From: JBDTGE01 sp050742975
GTDB lineage: Bacteria; Actinomycetota; Actinomycetes; Mycobacteriales; Jatrophihabitantaceae
Length of the DNA stretch: 10,914 bases
Direction: 5' to 3'
NCBI GenBank assembly: GCA_050742975.1
Contig: JBOGDQ010000205.1
Coordinates: 1-10,914, forward strand
Shown piece by piece: positions 1 to 8,459 of the stretch; position 1 is the first letter of the stretch; every line of letters begins with the position of its first letter. Below the pieces are notes generated by a model. That model saw nothing but the letters and a program-made list of their open reading frames with translations. It made no database searches and was not told where the DNA came from. A program made the position numbers and the translations under genes.

Positions 1-647
1 CCGTGCAGATCCAGGTGTTCCAGGGCGAGCGCCAGATGGCCGCCCAGAACCAGCCGCTCGGCAACTTCGAGCTGACCGGCCTCCCGCCGGCACCGCGCGG
101 GGTCCCGCAGGTCGAGGTCACCTTCGACATCGACGCGAACGGGATCGTGCACGTCTCGGCGAAGGACCTGGCCACCAACAAGGAACAGGGCATGACGATC
201 ACCGGCGGCTCGGGCCTGAGCAAGGACGAGATCGACCGGATGATGAAGGACGCCGAGGCGCACGCGGAGGAGGACAAGAAGCGGCGCGACGAGGCCGAGA
301 CCCGCAACTCAGCCGAGGGGCTGCAGTTCACGACCGAGAAGTTCCTGGCCGAGAACGGGGACAAGCTGCCGGCCGACAAGAAGGCCGAGCTGGAGACCGC
401 TCTGGAGGAGCTGAAGAAGTCGCTCGAGGGCGCCGACTTCGAGGCGATCAAGGCCGCGCAGGACAAGGTGTCCGCCGTGGCGACCGAGGCCGGCGGCGCG
501 ATGTACGCAGCCGCGCAGGCTGCCGGTGAGGGTGCTGCCGGTGCGCCGGGAGCGGACGCCGGTTCGGCCGAGTCCACCGACGACGGCGTGGTCGACGCCG
601 AGGTCGTGGACGAGGGTGGCGACACCGGGGCCGAGGAGTCCAAGTGA
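1..647 (+). CDS. dnaK: Molecular chaperone DnaK (Hsp70), C-terminal part, 5' truncated by window
   Basis: DnaK is the cytosolic ATP-dependent Hsp70 chaperone that binds exposed hydrophobic peptides, with DnaJ and GrpE as partners. The window opens inside the substrate-binding domain, and about 214 residues are visible from the codon at base 3. That codon is an internal valine, not a start. The beta-sandwich is clear from VQIQVFQGER, NFELTGLPPAPRGVPQVEV and DANGIVHVSAKD. Next come the helical lid (visible residues about 75-165, rich in charged residues) and a disordered Gly/Ala-rich acidic tail containing VVDAEVVDEGG, as is usual for actinobacterial DnaK. The ATPase domain and the operon promoter lie upstream, outside the window. 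Its TGA stop (645-647) overlaps the GTG start of grpE. Identification is secure from motif identity and operon order. Confidence 0.98.
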   Translation, partial: VQIQVFQGERQMAAQNQPLGNFELTGLPPAPRGVPQVEVTFDIDANGIVHVSAKDLATNKEQGMTITGGSGLSKDEIDRMMKDAEAHAEEDKKRRDEAETRNSAEGLQFTTEKFLAENGDKLPADKKAELETALEELKKSLEGADFEAIKAAQDKVSAVATEAGGAMYAAAQAAGEGAAGAPGADAGSAESTDDGVVDAEVVDEGGDTGAEESK

Positions 648-1360
648 GCGATCGCCCCAGGCCGGGGCCGCACCCGGACGAGCCGGACCGGGTCGTGATC
701 CGCGACAAGCGGAAGATCGACCCGGTCACCGGCAAGGCGCGCCCCGGGGTCGAACCCGGACCTGATCATGCAGCGTCGAGCACGCCTGAGGCGTCCAACC
801 CTGCACCATCGGCGGACGCGGAGCTGCTCGCCGAGCGCACCGCCGACCTGCAGCGGCTGCAGGCCGAGTACGCCAACTACCGCAAGCGAACCGACCGCGA
901 ACGGCTGGCGGCCGGCGAACTCGCCGTGGGCCGGGCACTCAGCGAGCTGCTGCCGGTACTGGACGACATCGAGCGGGCCCGAACGCACGGCGACCTGACC
1001 GGCGGGTTGAAGGCGATCGCCGATCATCTCGAGGTCGTGACCGCGAAGCTCGGGCTGCAGGCCTTCGGCGAGGACGGCGACCCGTTCGACCCGACGATCC
1101 ACGAGGCCGTGATGCACAACGAGTCCGAGGACGTCACCGAGCCGACCTGCACGACGGTGATGCGCAGGGGCTACCGCCACGGCGACCGCCTGCTCCGCGC
1201 CGCGATGGTCGGCGTCTCCGACCCGCTCCCACCGCCCGGACTCGGAGCGTCGGGACTCGGACCGTCGGCAGGCGGTGACGACGCCGCACCGTCCGAAGAG
1301 GTTGCAGCGTCCGAAGACGGAGCGACGCCCGACGACGATCCAGCAGAGACAGCCGAATAG
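644..1360 (+). CDS. grpE: Nucleotide exchange factor GrpE
   Basis: GrpE is a homodimeric cofactor that releases ADP from DnaK and so drives substrate release. The protein has 238 residues, longer than the roughly 200 of E. coli GrpE. Residues 1-56 are a charged, disordered extension containing VVIRDKRKIDPVTGK. Residues about 57-135 form the long dimerising helix, with the family signature around LQAEYANYRKR (72-82). Residues about 136-192 are the small beta domain that contacts DnaK, including FDPTIHEAV and RRGYRHGDRLLRAAMV. Residues 193-238 are a low-complexity Ala/Ser/Asp/Glu tail. The GTG start at 644 is supported by the 4-nt GTGA overlap with the dnaK stop, which implies translational coupling. 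A 47-nt gap separates it from dnaJ. The acidic tail beyond the beta domain is lineage-specific and probably not needed for exchange activity (inference). Confidence 0.97.
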   Translation: MSDRPRPGPHPDEPDRVVIRDKRKIDPVTGKARPGVEPGPDHAASSTPEASNPAPSADAELLAERTADLQRLQAEYANYRKRTDRERLAAGELAVGRALSELLPVLDDIERARTHGDLTGGLKAIADHLEVVTAKLGLQAFGEDGDPFDPTIHEAVMHNESEDVTEPTCTTVMRRGYRHGDRLLRAAMVGVSDPLPPPGLGASGLGPSAGGDDAAPSEEVAASEDGATPDDDPAETAE

Positions 1361-1407
1361 CGGGGCGAGCCCACCCAACACAACCGAAAGCGAGGTGACG
1401 CCGAGCG

Positions 1408-2586
1408 ATGTCCACGAGGGACTACATCGAGAAGGACTACTACGCGGCGCTGGGTGTCGCCAAGGACGCCGACGCCGCCGCGATCAAGAAGTCGTACCGC
1501 AAGCTCGCCCGTGACCTGCATCCGGACAAGAACCCGGGCAACGCGGAGGCGGAAGCGCGGTTCAAGGACGTGTCCGAGGCCTACGACGTGCTGTCGGACC
1601 CGAAGAAGCGGGCCGAGTACGACGAGGCGCGCTCGCTGTTCGCCGGCGGCGGGTTCCGCCCGGGCAACTTCAGTGGCGGCGGCGGGACCACGTTCGACAT
1701 GTCCGACCTGTTCGGCGGCAGCGGCAACACCAACTTCGGCGACCTCTTCAGCGACCTGTTCGGGTCGAGCGGGTCGAGCGGTGCGGGCGGCTTCGGCGGC
1801 TCGCGCGGGGGCGGGCCGACCCGCGGGCAGGACGTCGCCGCCGACATCGAGCTCGGCTTCGAGGAGGCGGTGCACGGGGCGACCCTGCCGCTGCGGCTGT
1901 CCGGGCCGGGCACCTGCCACCGCTGCCACGGTTCGGGCGCCGAGCCCGGCACCGGCACGCACCGCTGCCCGACGTGCGGCGGGACGGGTTCGATCGTCCG
2001 CAACCAGGGCGGGTTCGGGTTCAGCGAACCGTGCCGCGACTGCCGCGGGACGGGCGCCATCGTCGAGCACCCGTGCACCGAGTGCGGCGGGACAGGCGTC
2101 ACCAACCAGACCCGATCGATCAGCGTGCGCGTCCCGGCGGGGGTGCGTGAGGGCGCGAAGCTGCGCATCTCCGGCAAGGGGACGCCCGGCACGAACGGCG
2201 GCCCGACCGGCGATCTGTTCGTCACCGTGCACGTCCGCGCACACGCCCTGTTCGGACGCAGCGGCGACGACCTCACGCTGAGCGTGCCGATCACGTTCAC
2301 CGAGGCCGCACTCGGCACGACGCTGCGCGTGCCCACGATGGACGGGTCGGTCGCGCTGAAGATCGCGCCGGGGACGCCGTCCGGGCGCACCCTGCGCGTG
2401 CGTGGTCGGGGTGTGCCGAAGAAGGGCCGTAGCGGCGACCTGCTCGTCACCGTCGAGGTGGCGGTGCCGCAGAAGCTGTCCGGCGAGGCGCGCGAGGCGC
2501 TGCAGCGGTACGCCGCCGCACAGGTGGACGATCCGCGCCCGCAGATCACCGCCGCGCTGCCCGTCGCCGCCGCGAAGGAGGCCTGA
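1408..2586 (+). CDS. dnaJ: Chaperone DnaJ (Hsp40, DnaJ1 type)
   Basis: DnaJ delivers unfolded clients to DnaK and stimulates its ATPase. The protein has 392 residues and the complete type I layout. The J domain is at about 10-72, with the essential HPD at 38-40. A Gly/Phe-rich linker follows at about 75-145. The zinc-binding domain at 170-230 has four CxxCxGxG motifs: CHRCHGSG, CPTCGGTG, CRDCRGTG and CTECGGTG. The C-terminal peptide-binding domains follow. The ATG at 1408 has GAGGTGA at 1392-1398, nine bases upstream. The N-terminus (Y6-I-E-K-D before the J domain) and the location beside grpE and hspR fit actinobacterial DnaJ1, the heat-regulated paralogue, rather than the separately encoded DnaJ2. 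It ends one base before hspR, so the two genes are almost certainly co-transcribed. Confidence 0.98.
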   Translation: MSTRDYIEKDYYAALGVAKDADAAAIKKSYRKLARDLHPDKNPGNAEAEARFKDVSEAYDVLSDPKKRAEYDEARSLFAGGGFRPGNFSGGGGTTFDMSDLFGGSGNTNFGDLFSDLFGSSGSSGAGGFGGSRGGGPTRGQDVAADIELGFEEAVHGATLPLRLSGPGTCHRCHGSGAEPGTGTHRCPTCGGTGSIVRNQGGFGFSEPCRDCRGTGAIVEHPCTECGGTGVTNQTRSISVRVPAGVREGAKLRISGKGTPGTNGGPTGDLFVTVHVRAHALFGRSGDDLTLSVPITFTEAALGTTLRVPTMDGSVALKIAPGTPSGRTLRVRGRGVPKKGRSGDLLVTVEVAVPQKLSGEAREALQRYAAAQVDDPRPQITAALPVAAAKEA

Positions 2587-2587
2587 C

Positions 2588-2992
2588 ATGGCCGGCGTCA
2601 CGCTGCGTCCGGGTGACGTGCCCGATGATGCGCCCGTCTTCGTCATCTCGGTGGCGGCCCAGCTCGCCGGGATGCACGCGCAGACGCTTCGGCAGTACGA
2701 CCGGCTCGGTCTGGTGACTCCTGGCCGCACGGTGGGGGGCGGGCGGCGCTACTCCGCGCGGGACGTCGCACTGCTGCGCGAGGTGCAGCGCCTCTCGCAG
2801 GAGGACGGCGTCAACCTAGCCGGCATCAAGCGAATCATCGATCTCGAGACGCACGTGGACGTGCTGCGCGCCCGCGTCGCCGAGCTGGCGGCCGAACTCG
2901 ACCACGCCCACGCGGAGCTGCTGCGGCGCAGCAGCCCGTCGACGGCCGCACTCGTCGTCTGGCAGCCGCAGGCGCAACAGCGCCGCCGCTGA
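2588..2992 (+). CDS. hspR: Heat-shock repressor HspR (MerR family)
   Basis: HspR represses the dnaK operon, and often clpB, in actinobacteria by binding the HAIR inverted repeat. DnaK acts as its co-repressor, so free DnaK signals the absence of stress. The protein has 134 residues. The MerR-type winged helix-turn-helix spans about 17-85, with the signature TLRQYDRLGLVTP (33-45), the wing GGGRRYSARDV (50-60) and GVNLAGIKRII (74-84). A helical segment follows at 86-113. The conserved hydrophobic tail ALVVWQP lies near 121-127, where HspR proteins end. The ATG at 2588 has a strong Shine-Dalgarno sequence, AAGGAGG at 2575-2581, inside the end of dnaJ. The reading frame stays open upstream to about 2402, but that extension overlaps dnaJ and has no homology to HspR. 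No HAIR was found in this window, so autoregulation must act upstream of dnaK. Confidence 0.97.
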   Translation: MAGVTLRPGDVPDDAPVFVISVAAQLAGMHAQTLRQYDRLGLVTPGRTVGGGRRYSARDVALLREVQRLSQEDGVNLAGIKRIIDLETHVDVLRARVAELAAELDHAHAELLRRSSPSTAALVVWQPQAQQRRR

Positions 2993-2996
2993 GGCC

Positions 2997-3044
2997 ATGG
3001 ACACCCCCGTCGGCGGGCCCTGACCCGCTGAAGGGGGTGTTCAT
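2997..3044 (+). repeat. 48-bp palindromic intergenic repeat, copy 1 (hspR-clpB junction)
   Basis: This is an imperfect palindrome with two 19-nt arms around a 10-nt centre. The right arm, CGCTGAAGGGGGTGTTCAT, is identical to the consensus. The left arm differs from it at three positions (4, 13 and 16). Two of these changes, A to G opposite T, would leave G-U pairs in RNA; the third gives a G-A mismatch. It begins 4 nt after the hspR stop and ends 3 nt before the AAAGGAGG ribosome site of clpB. It is 40/48 identical to each of the other two copies. There is no T-tract after it. Confidence 0.92.
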
Positions 3045-3061
3045 CGCAAAGGAGGAACCCG

Positions 3062-5632
<2,571 letters not shown>

Positions 5633-5636
5633 TGCG

Positions 5637-5684
5637 ATGAACACCCCCTTCAGCGCGCCGTAGCCCGCTGTAGGGGGTGTTCAT
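5637..5684 (+). repeat. 48-bp palindromic intergenic repeat, copy 2 (after clpB)
   Basis: The left arm, ATGAACACCCCCTTCAGCG, matches the consensus exactly. The right arm has one change (A to T at position 35), giving a single T-T mismatch opposite position 14. The centre is CGCCGTAGCC. It starts 4 nt after the clpB stop. It matches copy 3 at 44/48 positions and copy 1 at 40/48. It may act as the transcription terminator of the chaperone operon, although no T-tract follows. Confidence 0.93.
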
Positions 5685-5721
5685 GCGGCCTCGACCGGCA
5701 GCTGATCAACTTCACACAAAC

Positions 5722-5751
5722 TTGACACGGCGCTCGGCCAGCAGGTGTACT
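5722..5751 (+). promoter_or_regulatory. Predicted sigma-70-type promoter for the immunity-like gene
   Basis: A perfect -35 box TTGACA is at 5722-5727. After an 18-nt spacer comes a TGTACT -10-like hexamer at 5746-5751, which matches TATAAT at four of six positions. Transcription would begin near 5758, giving a short leader before either candidate start of the next gene. The promoter follows repeat copy 2, which suggests a new transcription unit begins here. Confidence 0.6.
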
Positions 5752-5776
5752 CGTTCAGATCTTCGGTGAGGATCGC

Positions 5777-6142
5777 TTGGCCTGGGAGGGCACCGTGCTG
5801 GTCGTGCTGGTCGTGCTGCTCGTCGCGGCATACCTGCTGCCGTCGACTGTCGCGGTTGCCCGGCGCGTGCCGTCGACCCGCTCGGTGCTGATCCTCAACG
5901 TGCTGCTGGGCTGGACCCTGGTCGGCTGGGCGATCGCCTTCGCCCGGGCCCTGCGCGAGCCGGGCGGGGCCGCCGATCGGGTTGCCACGGACGCCGAGGA
6001 CGAGCCCGCGCCACGGCCGGCCGCCTACTACGCGGGGTGGCGCGCCGACCCGTTCGGGCGGCACGAACTGCGCTACTTCGACGGCACGGTGTGGACCGCC
6101 CAGGTGAGCGACGCCGGCGAGAAGTCGATCGACGCGTTCTGA
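5777..6142 (+). CDS. Superinfection-immunity-like membrane protein fused to DUF2510
   Basis: This is a small inner-membrane protein of 121 residues. Two hydrophobic segments (about 7-27 and 36-57) carry the pattern AYLLPSTVAVARR and LILNVLLGWTLVGWAIAFA, which resembles the superinfection immunity protein family (Pfam Imm_superinfect, recalled from memory). A polar linker leads to residues about 83-112, AGWRADPFGRHELRYFDG followed by TVWTAQVSD. This is a DUF2510 module, a short Trp-rich domain often attached to actinobacterial membrane proteins. The family name comes from phage T4 Imm, but most bacterial members are chromosomal and have no proven phage role, and no phage gene is nearby. The start is uncertain. 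TTG at 5777 has GTGAGGA four bases upstream, while GTG at 5795 (residue 7) has GGGAGGG at 5784-5790 and may be the better choice. Two direct copies of GTGCTGGTC lie at the GTG. The gene is flanked by repeat copies 2 and 3. Confidence 0.8.
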   Translation: MAWEGTVLVVLVVLLVAAYLLPSTVAVARRVPSTRSVLILNVLLGWTLVGWAIAFARALREPGGAADRVATDAEDEPAPRPAAYYAGWRADPFGRHELRYFDGTVWTAQVSDAGEKSIDAF

Positions 6143-6150
6143 TGTTGCGC

Positions 6151-6198
6151 ATGAACACCCCCTGCAGCGCGCCGTGGGCCGCTGAAGGGGGTGTTCAT
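6151..6198 (+). repeat. 48-bp palindromic intergenic repeat, copy 3
   Basis: The right arm is identical to the consensus. The left arm has one change (T to G at position 14), giving a G-A mismatch opposite position 35. The centre is CGCCGTGGGC. It starts 8 nt after the stop of the immunity-like gene and ends 27 nt before the ATG of the serine hydrolase. It contains no stop codon in the hydrolase frame, so the open frame runs back through the repeat, but I do not consider it coding. Confidence 0.93.
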
Positions 6199-6209
6199 GC
6201 CGGGGCGGC

Positions 6210-6218
6210 TGCGACAAT
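6210..6218 (+). promoter_or_regulatory. Possible extended -10 element, leaderless start of the serine hydrolase
   Basis: TGC followed by GACAAT (hexamer 6213-6218) resembles an extended -10 element, TGn plus a hexamer matching TATAAT at four of six positions. It ends seven bases before the ATG at 6226, so transcription would start at or next to the start codon. No good -35 is seen, and its expected place falls on the right arm of repeat copy 3. The absence of a Shine-Dalgarno sequence before the ATG agrees with a leaderless mRNA. Confidence 0.4.
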
Positions 6219-6225
6219 CGCGGGC

Positions 6226-7206
6226 ATGACCTGGCGCGGGCGCGGTTCGGCTCTCGGCAGCGCCACGCTCGCCCTCCTGCTCGCTGCATGTGCGACGGGT
6301 GGCGCGCCCGGCGACCCCGCCCGGACGTCAGCGGTGAGCCAACTGCCGTCCGTCCCGTCGAGTTCTCCGGCCGTGCGCGTCGTGTCGCCGTCGTACCCGG
6401 CCCGATCCAGGACACCGCGGACGACGGCGTCCATGCACAGCTCGGCGCCGGTACCACCGACGTCCGAGCCGCCCTCCGTGATCGCCTCCGGTGGCATCGG
6501 CGGGCGGGCCACCGCCGCCGTGCAGTACGCGAACCGGCACGCGATGACCTCGGGCGTCGCCGTCCTGGACACGAGCACGAACACCCTGTACACGGCGGGG
6601 AACGCGTCCGGCTACTACGCGAGCGCGTCGGTGGTGAAGACGTTGATCGCCACGCGGCTGCTGCTCGACGGCCAGATGTCCGGCGACGTCGACACGCTGG
6701 CCACCCGGATGATCGAGCAGTCCGACAACGACGCTGCCTGGACGCTGTACCCGCGGGTGGGCAAGGACGCGCTGCTGCCCTGGGTGGAGCGCCACTACGG
6801 GATCGCGATCGGTGCGCCGCCGACGATGCCGGGTATCTGGGGCAGCACGCAGATCTCCGCGCGCGGCCTGGTCCGGTTCTACGCGGCCGTGCGTCACGAT
6901 CCGAAGGTGTGGCCGTGGCTGGCCGACGCGATGCACGGTTACCGATCTCGCAGCGCGTCGGGTGAGCCGAACGCGTTCGGCATCGCCGCCATCGCGCCCT
7001 CGTCGGCGGTGAAGAACGGCTGGGACACCAACCGGGACGTCAAGGCGCCGAGCAACGCCATCGTGAACTCCACCGGGTTCGTCCAGCACGACCGGTACGC
7101 CGTCGCGATCCTGTCCGAGGGGCCGGGATCGCTCTACTTCGCACGCGGTGAGCAGATCGTCACCGACGAGGCGGAGTTGCTGATGCCGCACGGCCGGCTG
7201 AGCTGA
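6226..7206 (+). CDS. Lipoprotein serine hydrolase of the class A beta-lactamase / penicillin-binding fold
   Basis: The protein has 326 residues. It starts with a lipoprotein signal peptide: a basic n-region, a hydrophobic stretch at 8-19 and the lipobox L-A-A-C with lipid-modified C22. A Ser/Pro-rich linker (about 25-95) would tether the domain to the outer membrane face. The catalytic domain has SxxK as S135-V-V-K138 and SDN as S166-D167-N168. K263-N-G265 stands where beta-lactamases have KTG. No clear equivalent of the class A deacylating glutamate is visible, so peptidoglycan-related or other serine hydrolase activity is as likely as beta-lactam hydrolysis. ATG 6226 is chosen because it immediately precedes the signal peptide; the frame is open back to 6037 but runs through repeat copy 3 and the previous gene. 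No good ribosome site precedes it. Substrate is unknown. Confidence 0.85.
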   Translation: MTWRGRGSALGSATLALLLAACATGGAPGDPARTSAVSQLPSVPSSSPAVRVVSPSYPARSRTPRTTASMHSSAPVPPTSEPPSVIASGGIGGRATAAVQYANRHAMTSGVAVLDTSTNTLYTAGNASGYYASASVVKTLIATRLLLDGQMSGDVDTLATRMIEQSDNDAAWTLYPRVGKDALLPWVERHYGIAIGAPPTMPGIWGSTQISARGLVRFYAAVRHDPKVWPWLADAMHGYRSRSASGEPNAFGIAAIAPSSAVKNGWDTNRDVKAPSNAIVNSTGFVQHDRYAVAILSEGPGSLYFARGEQIVTDEAELLMPHGRLS

Positions 7207-7241
7207 GCAGCGCAACTCGCCTTGCCGGGCGGGCCAGCGCG

Positions 7242-7301
7242 CCGGAACCGATGCTCTGGACGGGCCGCCTGCGGGCAGACAGACTGCATCGGTCGCTCCG
7301 G
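7242..7301 (+). terminator. Hairpin downstream of the serine hydrolase, possible T-less terminator
   Basis: CCGGA (7242-7246) pairs with TCCGG (7297-7301), and ACCGATGC (7247-7254) pairs with GCATCGGT (7286-7293). This gives 13 base pairs with a three-base bulge on the right side. TCTG/CAGA (7255-7258 with 7280-7283) can extend the stem inward. It starts 35 nt after the hydrolase stop. There is no T-tract, as is common for actinobacterial terminators, so this is a structural prediction only. Confidence 0.45.
7257..7285 (+). promoter_or_regulatory. Weak candidate promoter for the RDD gene
   Basis: TGGACG at 7257-7262 (four of six matches to TTGACA), a 17-nt spacer and CAGACT at 7280-7285 (three of six matches to TATAAT) would start transcription near 7292. 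The leader would then be about 50 nt and would contain the GTCGCT/AGCGAC hairpin at 7292-7320. The motif overlaps the hairpin at 7242-7301, so terminator and promoter readings compete. Confidence 0.25.
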
Positions 7302-7320
7302 TCGTTCGGCTCGCAGCGAC
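7292..7320 (+). other. Second hairpin, mutually exclusive with the 7242-7301 stem
   Basis: GTCGCT (7292-7297) pairs with AGCGAC (7315-7320) around a 17-nt loop. The left arm lies within the right side of the larger hairpin (7286-7301), so both cannot form fully at once. It sits 11 nt before the GGAGGG ribosome site of the RDD gene. Confidence 0.35.
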
Positions 7321-7342
7321 GTCACGGACTTGGAGGGACAGC

Positions 7343-8008
7343 ATGACGACGCCGCCGCAAGGCCCGCCCGACCCGTATGGCCGGCCACCTGAAGGCCAGC
7401 AACCGCCGCAGTACGGGCAGTACCCGCCGCCGCCGCAGTACGGGCAGCCGCAGTACGGGCAGCCGCAGTACGGGCAGCCGCAGTACGGGCAGTACCCGCC
7501 CGCGCCGGCCTACTCCGCCTACGGAGCGCCGCAGCCTTCGGCCGGAACTCCCGCCGGGATGGGCAATCGCCTGCTCGCGCGCATCATCGACTGGCTGATC
7601 ATCGGCATCCCGTTCGGCATCATCTTCGCGATCGTGGCGGCGTCGGTCGTGAAGACCGGCCGGACCTGCGCCGTCAACGATCCGAACTGCACACCCGTCT
7701 CGGCGTCCGGCGGCGGCGCCGTGGCCCTGCTGTACGTGCTGCTGATCGTCGCGACGATCGGATACGAGGTCTACTTCATCGGCACCAGGGGCGCGACCAT
7801 CGGCAAACGGATCATGGGCGTGAAGGTGATCGACTCGGCGACGGGCGGCTACATCGGAATGGGCCGCGCGTTCGTGCGCTACATCGTCCTCGCCGTCACC
7901 GGGGCGATCTGCACGATCGGCTACTGGTCACCGTTCTTCGACGGCACCAAGCGCAACCAGGGCTGGCACGACAAGTCGGCGAACGACTTCGTCGTCGTGG
8001 GCAAGTAG
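7343..8008 (+). CDS. RDD family membrane protein with Pro/Tyr/Gln-rich N-terminal tail
   Basis: The protein has 221 residues. Residues 1-73 form a cytosolic, probably disordered tail rich in Pro, Gln, Tyr and Gly, with four perfect PQYGQ units at 31-50. The RDD domain follows. It starts with N75-R76-LLARIID83-WLI, carrying the characteristic Arg and Asp, and has membrane segments at about 84-103, 124-146 and 172-192. The GATIGKRIMGVKV signature is at 150-162, and the usual ending GWHDKSANDFVVV is near the C-terminus. Two cysteines (109 and 116) lie in the loop between the first two helices, probably outside the cell, and could form a disulphide. The ATG at 7343 has GGAGGG at 7332-7337. RDD proteins have no single agreed function; transport roles have been reported for some. 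DUF2752 follows after 14 nt and is probably co-transcribed. Confidence 0.9.
   Translation: MTTPPQGPPDPYGRPPEGQQPPQYGQYPPPPQYGQPQYGQPQYGQPQYGQYPPAPAYSAYGAPQPSAGTPAGMGNRLLARIIDWLIIGIPFGIIFAIVAASVVKTGRTCAVNDPNCTPVSASGGGAVALLYVLLIVATIGYEVYFIGTRGATIGKRIMGVKVIDSATGGYIGMGRAFVRYIVLAVTGAICTIGYWSPFFDGTKRNQGWHDKSANDFVVVGK
7433..7492 (+). repeat. Four perfect tandem copies of a 15-bp unit inside the RDD gene
   Basis: The unit CCGCAGTACGGGCAG occurs four times without mismatch and encodes PQYGQ each time (residues 31-50). A further partial copy, CGCAGTACGGGCAGTACCCG, lies upstream near 7408-7428. Because 15 is a multiple of three, copy-number change would lengthen or shorten the tail without breaking the frame. 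Confidence 0.97.
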
Positions 8009-8022
8009 GCGCGGGCCAGCTC

Positions 8023-8433
8023 GTGACCCGACCCGTGGTGCGCAGCGGGTCCGACGTTCGCACCGCGCCGGTTCGCGTTCTCGCCTTGCTGCTCGCCGGC
8101 ACGGTTGCCGACGTCGGGTTCGACCCGGAGCACCGGCACATCCCGCTGTGCCCGTTCCATGCACTGACCGGCTGGCAGTGTCCGCTGTGCGGCGGTCTTC
8201 GCTGCGTCGACGCGCTGGCTCATGCTCGCGTGTCGGCTGCGGTGCACGACAACGTGCTGGTGGTGACGGCGATCCCGGTCGTCGCGGTGCTCTGGATGAT
8301 CGGTCTGATGGCCGCTCGCGCCGGGCGGGAACGGCCGGCCTGGCCGCGCGCCGCGACGGCCGCGCTGATCGCGCTGGCCGTCGGCTTCACCGTCGTGCGC
8401 AACCTGCCGTTCGCATCGGCGCTGAGACCGTGA
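8023..8433 (+). CDS. DUF2752 membrane protein
   Basis: The protein has 136 residues and its function is unknown. The DUF2752 signature is clear: residues 43-57 read CPFHALTGWQCPLCG, giving CPF-x3-TG-x2-CP-x-CGG, and C60 makes a fourth cysteine (C43, C52, C55, C60). The cysteine set suggests metal binding or disulphides (inference). Hydrophobic segments are at about 16-33, 77-98 and 109-127. The last segment is followed by a short tail. GTG at 8023 lies 14 nt after the RDD stop. No strong ribosome site is present, so translation may be coupled to the RDD gene. In-frame GTG codons at 8035 and 8038 are alternative starts. It ends 26 nt before the convergent DUF4190 gene. Confidence 0.85.
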   Translation: MTRPVVRSGSDVRTAPVRVLALLLAGTVADVGFDPEHRHIPLCPFHALTGWQCPLCGGLRCVDALAHARVSAAVHDNVLVVTAIPVVAVLWMIGLMAARAGRERPAWPRAATAALIALAVGFTVVRNLPFASALRP

Positions 8434-8459
8434 CGGCGTGCAACCCGACGGCGGTGGCG

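Noticed and set aside
1171..2730. A 519-codon open frame on the - strand across grpE and dnaJ
   Set aside because: It is antisense to two intact chaperone genes, rich in Arg/Ala/Gly with no domain, and spans gene boundaries.
2993..3061. An HspR operator (HAIR, CTTGAGT-N7-ACTCAAG) before clpB or elsewhere in the window
   Set aside because: No match was found by reading the intergenic gaps; the operator is expected upstream of dnaK, outside the window.
5777..6142. Prophage remnant suggested by the superinfection-immunity similarity
   Set aside because: There are no phage, integrase or attachment-site sequences nearby, and composition is like the neighbours.
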